Part shown: positions 1-5,859 of the stretch, piece after piece | Position numbering within the stretch: position 1 is the first letter of the stretch | Layout of the letters: each line of letters opens with the position of its first letter | Assembly: GCA_017964345.1 (NCBI GenBank) | Contig: JAGCSD010000114.1 | Location: forward strand, 1-5,877 | DNA length: 5,877 nt | Source: Clostridia bacterium | Lineage (GTDB): Bacteria; Bacillota; Clostridia; Christensenellales; QALW01 | Direction of reading: 5' to 3' | Notes under the pieces: generated by a model | The model's database searches: none | What the model saw: only the letters and a program-made list of their open reading frames with translations | What the model was told of the DNA's origin: nothing | Program-made: the position numbers and the translations under genes

Positions 1-39
1 ACAAAACGCGGATCCGTATGACGGCAGTCCGCGTTTTGT
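1..39 (-). terminator. Hairpin terminator after glgA
   Basis: A perfect 12-bp inverted repeat (1-12 with 28-39, GC core CGCGGA/TCCGCG) is flanked by A-rich and T-rich ends. On the minus strand the 3' arm ends in GCGTTTTGT, as expected of an intrinsic terminator. The 15-base loop holds a small nested stem, CCGT/ACGG at 14-17 and 21-24. It lies 33 bases past the glgA stop codon. The symmetry (AAAA on one side, TTTT on the other) means it could also stop transcription arriving from the left on the plus strand. Any further U-tract lies outside the window. Confidence 0.75.
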
Positions 40-72
40 TTGAAAGATCATTCTTTACAGAGCTGTCTTTTA

Positions 73-1527
73 CTATTGCCGTTTCGCGCGCGGCACGAGC
101 TGTTCGTAGAGCATGTCGTATTTTTTGGCGGAGACGCGCCAGGAGAAATCTTTTTTCATGGCGCGTTTTGCCATCGCACGCCACGCGGCGGGCGCGTCGA
201 AGAACACGCGTTCGGCATAGCGGATCGCCGCGAGCATTTCGTGGGCGTTATAGTTGGCAAAGCGGAAGCCAGTGCCGGTTTGTTCGAATTCGTTGTATGC
301 TTCCACGGTGTCTTTCAGACCGCCGGTTTCACGCACGATCGGCAAGGCGCCGTAGCGCAAAGCGATCAGCTGGCTCAAGCCGCAGGGTTCAAAGAGCGAC
401 GGCATTAAAAACGCGTCGCATCCGCCGTACACGCGGCGGGAGAGGGCGTCGTCATAGCCGATGACGGCGGCGACCTTGCCGGGATGATGCGCGGCGAAGC
501 GGCGGAACATATCTTCATATCGCATCTCGCCCGTACCCAGCACCACCAGTTGGATCGCGTCGCCGCACAGCTCGTCAAGAACGCAGGTGACAAGATCAAG
601 TCCTTTTTGCTCGGTCAAGCGCGTCACCATACCGATGAGCAGGCAGTTTTTGTCCTCATTCAAGCCCACGTCTTTTTGCAGTGCCGCCTTGTTTTTCTTT
701 TTTGCCGAAACCATGTTCGATACGGAAAACGGCGCGGCAAGGCTCTGATCGGTCGCCGGATCAAACAGATCGGTATCGATGCCGTTGACGATGCCCTGCA
801 GGACGTTTTCTCGGGCGCGCAGAAGCCCGTCCAGTCCCTCGCCGTAGTACGGCGTGCGGATTTCCTCGGCATAGCTTTCACTGACAGTCGTTACGCGGTC
901 GGCAAACACGATGCCGCCCTTGAGCATATTGATCGCGCCGCCTGCCTCCATGGCGTCTTCGCGGAAGTACGTTTTTTCATTCAGTCCGAAAATGTCTTCC
1001 AGCGCGTCACGGCTCCAGATACCTTGAAATTTCAGATTGTGAATTGTCAGCACCGTACGCATAGAAGCGTAAAACAAGTCGTTTTTGAAAGAGTCGTGCA
1101 GGTAGACCGGCACGAGCGCCGCCTGCCAATCATGGCAGTGCAGGATGTCCGGCTGAAAGTCTAAAACTTTCAGGGAGGCAAGCACAGCGCGACAGAAGAA
1201 CGCAAATTTTTCAATATCGCCGCGCATTTCGCCGTACGGGTGCGGCGAGCGGAAGTAGAACTCATTGTCGATCAGATAATAGATGATCCCGTCGATCTCC
1301 ATCTCAAACAGCCCGACGTATTGTTTCCGCCACGCCAGATCGACCGTGAAATTTGTGATATAGCGCATTTTTTCCACCCATTCGGGCTTGATACAGCCGT
1401 ATTTGGGCAGGATCACGCGCACGTCGTCGCCCGTTAATGCTTTGGGCAGGGCACCCGTCACATCCGCCAATCCGCCGGTTTTGATCAAAGGATTCGCTTC
1501 GCTGGTGATAAACAGGATTCTCTTCAT
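73..1527 (-). CDS. glgA: Glycogen synthase (ADP-glucose type, GT5)
   Basis: GlgA transfers glucose from ADP-glucose to the non-reducing end of a growing alpha-1,4-glucan in the cytoplasm, the chain-elongating step of bacterial glycogen (granulose) synthesis. The protein is 484 residues, the usual length for bacterial GlgA. The N-terminal GT5 domain shows the ADP-glucose binding loop KTGGLADV at residues 16-23, the HCHDW motif at 130-134 and VNGID at 247-251. The C-terminal GT-B domain shows GMVTRLTEQKGLDL at 299-312, the FEPCGLSQ motif with the conserved Glu380, and TGGLKDTV at 401-408. All expected motifs are intact. The ATG start is supported by AGGGAG 6 bases upstream and by a near-consensus promoter. 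The usual partners glgC, glgD and glgB are not in the window; they may lie to the left, although a terminator follows the gene directly. Confidence 0.96.
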   Translation of the reverse strand: MKRILFITSEANPLIKTGGLADVTGALPKALTGDDVRVILPKYGCIKPEWVEKMRYITNFTVDLAWRKQYVGLFEMEIDGIIYYLIDNEFYFRSPHPYGEMRGDIEKFAFFCRAVLASLKVLDFQPDILHCHDWQAALVPVYLHDSFKNDLFYASMRTVLTIHNLKFQGIWSRDALEDIFGLNEKTYFREDAMEAGGAINMLKGGIVFADRVTTVSESYAEEIRTPYYGEGLDGLLRARENVLQGIVNGIDTDLFDPATDQSLAAPFSVSNMVSAKKKNKAALQKDVGLNEDKNCLLIGMVTRLTEQKGLDLVTCVLDELCGDAIQLVVLGTGEMRYEDMFRRFAAHHPGKVAAVIGYDDALSRRVYGGCDAFLMPSLFEPCGLSQLIALRYGALPIVRETGGLKDTVEAYNEFEQTGTGFRFANYNAHEMLAAIRYAERVFFDAPAAWRAMAKRAMKKDFSWRVSAKKYDMLYEQLVPRAKRQ

Positions 1528-1533
1528 GGATTT

Positions 1534-1539
1534 CTCCCT
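1534..1539 (-). promoter_or_regulatory. Ribosome binding site of glgA
   Basis: AGGGAG on the minus strand, 6 bases before the ATG at 1527. It fixes the glgA start. Confidence 0.8.
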
Positions 1540-1561
1540 ACGCGGTTCTTTATTATCCTGT

Positions 1562-1590
1562 ATTATATCACACTACCTCTTTTTTTACAA
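1562..1590 (-). promoter_or_regulatory. Sigma-A promoter of glgA
   Basis: Minus-strand TTGTAA (1590-1585, 4 of 6 to TTGACA), a 17-base spacer (1584-1568) and a perfect TATAAT (1567-1562) preceded by TG one base upstream, an extended -10. Predicted transcription start is near 1555, giving a leader of about 27 bases. glgA is therefore probably transcribed on its own. The palindrome at 1607-1631 lies 16 bases upstream of the -35 box and could be an upstream site, but no regulator is indicated. Confidence 0.85.
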
Positions 1591-1606
1591 TGGGTTTTGC
1601 AAAGAC

Positions 1607-1631
1607 AAGCGGGATCACTGTGATCCCGCTT
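1607..1631 (-). terminator. Perfect palindrome, probable terminator of the DUF2508-like gene
   Basis: Twenty-five bases form a perfect inverted repeat with one central base (AAGCGGGATCAC arms). It folds as an 11-bp stem with a 3-base loop. The TAA stop codon of the small gene overlaps its first bases. On the minus strand the stem is followed by CTTGTCTTTG, a rather poor U-tract, so termination may be partial. Its position just upstream of the glgA promoter makes an operator an alternative reading. Confidence 0.6.
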
Positions 1632-1815
1632 ATTCAAAGTCATGCTCCTGTTTTTCGGCGCGCATCTGCGCCATCAGCCGCGTGTAGTGGCGGCGTTTGG
1701 CTTCCATGTTATACACGGCGTAATCGATATCTTCCGGTGTTTCGGCGTTATTGAATACCGCGATCGCCTGCTGCCACGCGCGGTACGCCTCGTCGATCTG
1801 TTCTTCCAAACCCAT
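1630..1815 (-). CDS. Small DUF2508/YaaL-like protein
   Basis: A 61-residue soluble, charged, probably all-helical protein. It has no signal peptide, membrane segment or cysteine. The pattern, an acidic start, AYRAWQQAIAVFN at 11-23, then PEDIDYAVYNMEAKRRHYTRLM, resembles the DUF2508 (YaaL-like) family of small Firmicutes proteins, which have a W..A...F and DLIDYAIY..EA..R/KY pattern. The biochemical role of the family is unknown. It starts 45 bases after the yhaM stop codon, so the two are probably co-transcribed. Its ribosome binding site AGGGGG (1828-1823, 7 bases before ATG) lies in the 3' arm of a hairpin, so translation may be damped or controlled. That this is a real gene is supported by the ribosome binding site, its fit between neighbours and the terminator at its end. 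The family assignment is from memory and moderate. Confidence 0.7.
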   Translation of the reverse strand: MGLEEQIDEAYRAWQQAIAVFNNAETPEDIDYAVYNMEAKRRHYTRLMAQMRAEKQEHDFE

Positions 1816-1822
1816 ACAACAA

Positions 1823-1854
1823 CCCCCTGTTCATCAGAGCGTATGAGCAGGGGG
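1823..1854 (-). promoter_or_regulatory. Intergenic hairpin that covers a ribosome binding site
   Basis: Arms 1843-1854 and 1823-1834 form a 12-bp stem with one C-A mismatch in the minus-strand RNA and an 8-base loop (1835-1842). It starts 6 bases after the yhaM stop codon and the 3' arm ends in AACAGGGGG, which is the ribosome binding site of the next gene. After the stem comes TTGTTG, weak as a terminator tract. It could be a leaky terminator, an RNA stabiliser or processing site at the yhaM 3' end, or a translation-damping structure. Confidence 0.6.
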
Positions 1855-1860
1855 ACGGGT

Positions 1861-2820
1861 TTATTCTTTTTCTTCGATTTTTTTATACAACCGGCGGTTG
1901 TCGAGGCGCCACTGCCGTTCGGTGAATCCGCCCTCGTCCACTTCCGCGAGCGCCTTGCGGAAATCAAACATCCGCGCGTCAATCATATCGAGGTAGTGGA
2001 GCATTTCCGCCTCGGGGAACATCGGGCGCTTGACCGCGCCGAATTCCGGCTCGTAATGGTGCGAGATCAGCATGTGCTGGAGCAGGATGACCGTCTGATC
2101 GTCCGCGCCGACCGCGCGTCCCGCTTCGGCGATGCGCAAGGGTCCCTGCACCACGTGACCGAGCAGCAGACCTTTCATCGTATAATCCTTGACAAGCCCG
2201 AGTTCGGAAGAATCCAGCTCCTCGGTTTTTTCGATGTCGTGCAGAATGCACCCGGCGAAGAGATAATCGGAGTCCAGTTCGGTATAGATTTTGCACATGG
2301 CGTCCGCCGCGGCGAGCATGGTGGTCGTGTGATACAGAAGACCGCCGCGCACGGAGTGGTGGTTCGACTGCGCCGCCGGGTAGTAAAGCAGTTTTTCGCG
2401 CACCTGACCGATGATATAGACCACGATGTCGTGCAGGTCGCGTTTTTCGATGCGGGCAATGTAGTCCTCCAGCGTCCGCATCATCTCCATGCCCGACTTG
2501 GGCGCGCTGGGCACGAAATCTTCCAGCGACACCGGATCGGAATCGTTGGCGGGGCGCACGCGCTCGATGCGAAGCTGCATGGCGTTCTGCCAAAGCGTGG
2601 CGGTACCGCGCACCTTGATGAGCATATTGGTATGGTAGTTTTCAAACTGCGTTTCGGAATAATTCCAGTATTTCGCGTTCATTTCGCCGGACGGATCGGT
2701 AATGGTCAGGTCCAGATAATTCCTGCCCGATTGCCCCGTCTTGACGACGAACGAGCGGATCATGACGAAGCCTTCAAAGGTTTCGTTGGCTTTGAGTTCC
2801 GTTAGCTTTTTCTGTTCCAT
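1861..2820 (-). CDS. yhaM: YhaM-like 3'-5' exoribonuclease (OB fold + HD domain)
   Basis: YhaM enzymes trim RNA, and single-stranded DNA in vitro, from the 3' end in a metal-dependent way and take part in Firmicutes RNA decay. The protein is 319 residues, the family's usual length (about 310-320). The N-terminal part, about residues 14-92, is an OB-fold nucleic-acid binding domain with the typical NYLDLTITDPSGEMNAKYW stretch. The C-terminal part, from about 150, is an HD hydrolase domain: His164 (LLYHT), the HD pair His194-Asp195 in LHDIEK, His222, His254/255 (ISHH) and Asp279 (YLDMIDA) are the likely metal ligands. The start is set by AAGGAG 9 bases upstream and a promoter just beyond. The small DUF2508-like gene follows and is probably co-transcribed. 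No truncation or missing catalytic residue is seen. Confidence 0.93.
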   Translation of the reverse strand: MEQKKLTELKANETFEGFVMIRSFVVKTGQSGRNYLDLTITDPSGEMNAKYWNYSETQFENYHTNMLIKVRGTATLWQNAMQLRIERVRPANDSDPVSLEDFVPSAPKSGMEMMRTLEDYIARIEKRDLHDIVVYIIGQVREKLLYYPAAQSNHHSVRGGLLYHTTTMLAAADAMCKIYTELDSDYLFAGCILHDIEKTEELDSSELGLVKDYTMKGLLLGHVVQGPLRIAEAGRAVGADDQTVILLQHMLISHHYEPEFGAVKRPMFPEAEMLHYLDMIDARMFDFRKALAEVDEGGFTERQWRLDNRRLYKKIEEKE

Positions 2821-2841
2821 GTTTCATCTCTCCTTGGGCAT

Positions 2842-2870
2842 ATTGTACCACATTTTTTGGAAAAGCACAA
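2842..2870 (-). promoter_or_regulatory. Sigma-A-like promoter of yhaM
   Basis: Minus-strand TTGTGC (2870-2865, 3 of 6 to the consensus -35), 17-base spacer, TACAAT (2847-2842, 5 of 6). Predicted transcription start is near 2835, close to the AAGGAG ribosome binding site (2835-2830), so the leader would be very short. It lies in the 66-base gap after ypeB. No terminator hairpin is visible there, so transcripts from the spoIIR-sleB-ypeB operon may also run into yhaM. Confidence 0.65.
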
Positions 2871-2886
2871 GGGAGAATGCCTGTTT

Positions 2887-4176
2887 TTACAACACCATTT
2901 TGCCGGTTTCGGTGGAAAGGATACGGAACGAGGTCACCTCGCGCCCGTCGGACGCCGCGAAATACACGGCGTATTCCATGCCGCGGTAGGTGCCGAAGAA
3001 CTCCCGGCACAGCACTTCTTTCTGATACGAGGAGATCACGCATAACCGTTCGGTTTCGACCGCAAAACCGTCCTTTAACCGCGCGCGCGCTTCGTCCGCG
3101 GTAAGCGCGGGCGTTTCCGGCGCGCGTTCGTGATGGTTCACCCAGTAGTTCCTGCCTTCAAACGACACCACCTTGCCGCTTTCAAGCGAGATCTTGATCT
3201 TGAGCAGATCCGGGTAGTACAGCACGCCGTTTTCTTCGGGCGCGAAATTGAACGTGACCGTCCCGGCGCCGTATTCCCGCCACACGTTGCGCATCGTTCC
3301 GCGGTCCAGCGCGTCTGCGAACGCCTGCGCTGTCCGCGCCGCCGTCTCTTCATCTATCGTTTCCTCACCGGGTACGTTTGCGGCAAGGATCTGATAGAGC
3401 AGACCGCCCGCCCGCGTGATCTGTACGGTCGCGTTTTCGTCGGAAAACACGTATACCGGTATCGCGCCCTCCTGCAAGCCCGTGTACGGGCAGGAATAGC
3501 CTAAGCTCCGCACGGTTTCCTCCGCCTGCTCGCGCGAAACGTCCTCGCGCGTTTGTTTGGGCGTGGTTTCCGCCTGCCCGTCGGAAAACGGTCCGTCGAA
3601 GATCACGGCGGGGTATTCCAAAAGATCATCGGCAATACTGCCGAACAGTCCTTCCGTCGGCACGGTCTGCTTCTGCACGTCCGTCAGCGCCAGCTCGCCC
3701 GCAAGCATTTGCGCTTCGACGAGCGCCAGCTCTTCGTTGACGCTTTGACAGGTGGTAAAAAACGCGGCAAGCCGTTCGTCTAAATCTTCGGGCAGGTCGA
3801 CGGAAGAGTGGAGCGCCGTCACGCAGTAAGAAGAAAGTTGATTGGCGAATTTTAAGGTGTTCTGCACGCCCGTGGCGACGATCGGCAGACGGGAAAGCGC
3901 CTGCGCGCACGCCGCGCTCTTGAGCGCCACGGCGGAAAGCTCCTGCCGTGTCGCCGCCTCATCGGTGGTGATCAGCAGTTTGGACAGGTCGTTTTCCACG
4001 TTGCGCAGTGTGTCGACCGCTTCCTGCAGGGACGCGCGCAATGTGTTTTCCCACTGCGTTTCGGTAGCATTGGCGCGTGCCGCCTGCGAGATCGCCGCCG
4101 CGCTCATTACGCAGACAAGCAGTGTTAAAAATACGATCCATACGATCATACCGGATTTTTTAACGGTTTGTTTCAT
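2887..4176 (-). CDS. ypeB: Germination protein YpeB
   Basis: YpeB is needed for SleB to accumulate in the spore and helps control it; both depend on each other for stability in Bacillus. It sits at the inner forespore membrane and integument. The product is 429 residues, close to the about 450 of B. subtilis. It has a basic N-terminus and a membrane segment at about 10-30, a long helical region at about 35-185, the family motif YPAVIFDGPFSD at 188-199, then PepSY-like repeats at about 212-275 and 355-425 (GRNYWVNHHER at 341-351, KEVLCREF at 386-393). The chosen ATG at 4176 has AGGTGA 5 bases upstream. An in-frame ATG at 4182 shares a base with the sleB stop (TGATG) and would add two residues; re-initiation there is possible. 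Strand, spacing and family all place it in one operon with sleB. The longer open frame upstream to 4239 overlaps sleB and would put extra residues before the membrane anchor, so it was not used. Confidence 0.93.
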   Translation of the reverse strand: MKQTVKKSGMIVWIVFLTLLVCVMSAAAISQAARANATETQWENTLRASLQEAVDTLRNVENDLSKLLITTDEAATRQELSAVALKSAACAQALSRLPIVATGVQNTLKFANQLSSYCVTALHSSVDLPEDLDERLAAFFTTCQSVNEELALVEAQMLAGELALTDVQKQTVPTEGLFGSIADDLLEYPAVIFDGPFSDGQAETTPKQTREDVSREQAEETVRSLGYSCPYTGLQEGAIPVYVFSDENATVQITRAGGLLYQILAANVPGEETIDEETAARTAQAFADALDRGTMRNVWREYGAGTVTFNFAPEENGVLYYPDLLKIKISLESGKVVSFEGRNYWVNHHERAPETPALTADEARARLKDGFAVETERLCVISSYQKEVLCREFFGTYRGMEYAVYFAASDGREVTSFRILSTETGKMVL

Positions 4177-4181
4177 ACGCA

Positions 4182-4811
4182 TCACCTGCAAAAAACGTGT
4201 TCGCCAACGGTCAAGAGGACGGGCTTGGACAGCATCCACTTGTTTGTGGCTGTCTTGGGATTATAATAATACAGGCATCCGCCCGTCGGGTCCCAGCCGG
4301 CAAAGGCGTCCCGCGCGGCGCGAATGCATTCCTCGTCGGGCGAGAGATTGATCTGCCCGTCACTGACGGAATCAAACGCGCCCGGCTGGTAGATCACACC
4401 GGAAACGGAATTGGGAAACCCGGGATCGTTCACGCGGTTCAGAACGATCGCCGCCACGGCGACCTTGCCCAGATACTCTTCGCCCCGCGCCTCGGCGTAC
4501 ACGGCGCGCGCCAGCAGATACACGTCCGACGAGGCACCGGTACTTTGCGTTTGTAAACCGAGCGCCGCCAGCGTTTTCGGTCCGGCGACGCCGTCCGGCG
4601 TCAGGTTATTTGCCTTTTGAAAGGCGATCACCGCTTCCCGTGTGCGCGCGCCGAAAATGCCGTCTACCGCGCCGGGATCAAATCCGCGCTGTTTGAGCGC
4701 GGTCTGCAGGGCTTTCACGTCGTCGCCGCGGCTTCCGCGCGAAAGCGACGCGGCGGAAACCGTCATACACAGCGTTGCCAATATCAGGAATACACAAAAG
4801 ATTCGTTTCAT
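4182..4811 (-). CDS. sleB: Spore cortex-lytic enzyme SleB
   Basis: SleB is a lytic transglycosylase that cuts muramic-delta-lactam-containing cortex peptidoglycan during germination, after export across the inner forespore membrane. The product is 209 residues. It has a Sec signal peptide at 1-20 (MKRIFCVFLILATLCMTVSA, cleavage probably after SA), a peptidoglycan-binding type 1 domain at about 26-83 (GDDVKALQTALKQRGF, then DGIFGARTREAVIAFQ), a short linker, and a Hydrolase_2 catalytic domain at about 96-209. The catalytic glutamate is likely Glu107 in VYAEARGE; LNRV, GAFDSV and HVFC motifs follow. It is shorter than the Bacillus enzyme mainly in the linker. The ATG overlaps the spoIIR stop (ATGA), pointing to translational coupling, with GGGAGAGG about 11 bases upstream. 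The open frame reaches further up to 4913, but that would place the signal peptide inside the protein. Confidence 0.95.
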   Translation of the reverse strand: MKRIFCVFLILATLCMTVSAASLSRGSRGDDVKALQTALKQRGFDPGAVDGIFGARTREAVIAFQKANNLTPDGVAGPKTLAALGLQTQSTGASSDVYLLARAVYAEARGEEYLGKVAVAAIVLNRVNDPGFPNSVSGVIYQPGAFDSVSDGQINLSPDEECIRAARDAFAGWDPTGGCLYYYNPKTATNKWMLSKPVLLTVGEHVFCR

Positions 4812-5302
4812 CGTCCTGTCAACCTCTCCCATAATATTTGAAAAAGCGAGCGATATTCCGTTTTGCCGGAAGACGACTTGCCATAGCACATCGGCGGGAA
4901 TACCACGCACCACCAGTTATGCCCTTCCCCCGCGCCGAGCGTAATGACAAGGGCGCTGTAACGTCCCGCGGGATATACCGTTTCCCCGTATACGCGCGTC
5001 GGGAAATCCTCTTCCGCCAGTGTGACGGCGGCGCTCTGCCCGGAGATGCGCTCCGCTGTTTCTTTCAGTTGGACCTGTTTGCTTTCCAAGAAGGCAAGCG
5101 CCTCCTCTTTTGTGCGGCAGGCAACCAGCCCGTCCGCCAAAAGCGCGTTCACCTCGTCGCGCACGGCGAGTTTTTTCGCCTGATCCGCGTCGCGATCGCT
5201 GTTGGCGCGGATATGTAAGCGAACGATGGCGTTGTTCTGCGGCAAAAAACAGGGGATCGCGCACAAAACGACCAAGAGGAGAACGATACATTTTTTCATC
5301 AT
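4808..5302 (-). CDS. spoIIR: Stage II sporulation protein R
   Basis: SpoIIR is made in the forespore under sigma-F and secreted into the intermembrane space, where it activates the SpoIIGA protease that cuts pro-sigma-E in the mother cell. The product is 164 residues: a signal or anchor segment at about 3-20 (KKCIVLLLVVLCAIPCFL), the family motif RLHIRANSD at 28-36, DFPTRVYG at 99-106, YPAGRYSALVITLG at 110-123, and the signature HNWWCVVFPPMC at 128-139. The start chosen is the first ATG of ATGATG, with AAAGGGG 7 bases upstream; an in-frame TTG just before it (5305) is less likely. The ribosome binding site lies in the 3' arm of a stable hairpin. It heads an operon with sleB and ypeB. I could not identify a convincing sigma-F promoter in the 95 bases upstream. 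Confidence 0.94.
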   Translation of the reverse strand: MMKKCIVLLLVVLCAIPCFLPQNNAIVRLHIRANSDRDADQAKKLAVRDEVNALLADGLVACRTKEEALAFLESKQVQLKETAERISGQSAAVTLAEEDFPTRVYGETVYPAGRYSALVITLGAGEGHNWWCVVFPPMCYGKSSSGKTEYRSLFQILWERLTGR

Positions 5303-5307
5303 CAAAA

Positions 5308-5340
5308 CGCCCCTTTCATACCATCAGTATGAACGGGGCG
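5308..5340 (-). promoter_or_regulatory. Hairpin covering the spoIIR ribosome binding site
   Basis: Arms 5327-5340 and 5308-5321 form a 14-bp stem with one mismatch and a 5-base loop (5322-5326). In the minus-strand RNA the 3' arm reads GTATGAAAGGGGCG and is followed at once by TTTTG and the ATGATG start. It therefore looks like an intrinsic terminator or attenuator, and it also buries the AAAGGGG ribosome binding site. The upstream gene already has its own strong terminator (5402-5430), so this second hairpin is not needed for that purpose. Confidence 0.65.
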
Positions 5341-5343
5341 CTT

Positions 5344-5395
5344 GCGGTTTATTCGTTTTATCGCGAAATCTTTCGACCCGCGCCGCCTAAACCGC
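5344..5395. repeat. 8-bp inverted repeat in the spoIIR upstream region
   Basis: GCGGTTTA (5344-5351) and TAAACCGC (5388-5395) are perfect inverted copies 36 bases apart. A small CGAA/TTCG stem lies between them. They fall between the terminator of the preceding gene and the ribosome-binding-site hairpin of spoIIR, where the spoIIR promoter should be. The repeat could be a protein-binding site or a leader RNA structure, or chance. Confidence 0.3.
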
Positions 5396-5401
5396 GAAAA
5401 C

Positions 5402-5430
5402 AAAAAACGCTTCCGTTTCAAGCGGAAGCG
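5402..5430 (-). terminator. Intrinsic terminator of the YegP-like gene
   Basis: On the minus strand an 8-bp perfect stem CGCTTCCG/CGGAAGCG (5430-5423 with 5415-5408) and a 7-base loop are followed by six T (5407-5402). It begins 16 bases after the stop codon. This is a textbook intrinsic terminator and the strongest in the window. Confidence 0.92.
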
Positions 5431-5446
5431 CCAAGCGGTATCATGA

Positions 5447-5815
5447 TCACGCTTTTTCGATCTTGGAATCAACGGCGTTCTTACGGACGCTTTCAATGCC
5501 GTTCAGGCAGGATGGTTTGGCTTTATATCCTTCGCTGGTGGCGATGATCTCGCCGTTTTTGGCTTTCAAGCGGAAACGGAATTCGCCGGCTTTGTCGGTA
5601 TACACTTCGAATTTCGGGTTTTTCTGTGTTTCAAAACCTTCTGCGGTCTGATCTTCCAGATTGGCGATCGGTGCGTTGTTGATGACGCTTTGTACACCGT
5701 TTTTGCAGGCGGCTTCGGACTTATACACTTCGCTGGTGGCAATGACTTCGCCGTTGGTGGCTTTCAGGTCAAACTTGATGCCGGTTGCCGTTTCTCTGAT
5801 AACAAATTTTCCCAT
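5447..5815 (-). CDS. Two-repeat UPF0339 (YegP-like, DUF1508) protein
   Basis: A small cytoplasmic protein of 122 residues made of two UPF0339 (DUF1508) repeats, at about 1-55 and 66-122. Each carries the family core: a GKF/PKFEVY-type beta strand, then K-A-x-NGE-V/I-IATSE-x-YK, then a helix with C-x-NGI/V-x-SV. The second copy (KAGEFRFRLKAKNGEIIATSEGYK, counted from residue 75) is closer to the usual consensus than the first, which reads TGIKFDLKATNGEVIATSE. A tandem pair is typical of this family, E. coli YegP included. No firm biochemical function is known. The start is supported by AAGGAGG 7 bases upstream, a perfect Shine-Dalgarno sequence. With a TATAAT box and a strong terminator this looks like a well-expressed single-gene unit. 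Confidence 0.9.
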   Translation of the reverse strand: MGKFVIRETATGIKFDLKATNGEVIATSEVYKSEAACKNGVQSVINNAPIANLEDQTAEGFETQKNPKFEVYTDKAGEFRFRLKAKNGEIIATSEGYKAKPSCLNGIESVRKNAVDSKIEKA

Positions 5816-5822
5816 GTTGCAT

Positions 5823-5829
5823 CCTCCTT
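5823..5829 (-). promoter_or_regulatory. Strong ribosome binding site of the YegP-like gene
   Basis: Minus-strand AAGGAGG, 7 bases before the ATG at 5815. It is the best Shine-Dalgarno match in the window and fixes the start. Confidence 0.85.
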
Positions 5830-5859
5830 ATTTTGCTCTTGACGAGCCTTTTCATTCCT

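Noticed and set aside
484..1164. Plus-strand open frame of 226 codons opposite glgA
   Set aside because: Antisense shadow of glgA, with no promoter, ribosome binding site or recognisable domain.
1642..2805. Plus-strand open frame of 387 codons opposite yhaM
   Set aside because: It mirrors yhaM, which has a full set of family motifs, a ribosome binding site and a promoter. The plus-strand product is rich in His, Arg and Phe with no recognisable domain, as expected of an antisense shadow in GC-rich DNA.
2887..4239. Longer ypeB starting with GTG at 4239
   Set aside because: It overlaps sleB by 58 bases and adds a non-homologous stretch before the membrane anchor. The starts at 4176/4182 fit the ribosome binding site or the stop-start overlap.
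4182..4913. Longer sleB starting at 4913
   Set aside because: It would bury the clear signal peptide 34 residues inside the protein and overlap spoIIR by about 100 bases. The ATG at 4811 gives a standard secreted protein.
5303..5305. TTG start for spoIIR
   Set aside because: It is in frame but directly followed by ATGATG, which has better spacing from AAAGGGG.
5447..5815. Duplicated sequence in the YegP-like gene as a mobile or tandem DNA repeat
   Set aside because: The similarity is the known two-repeat protein architecture of the UPF0339 family, not a recent DNA duplication.
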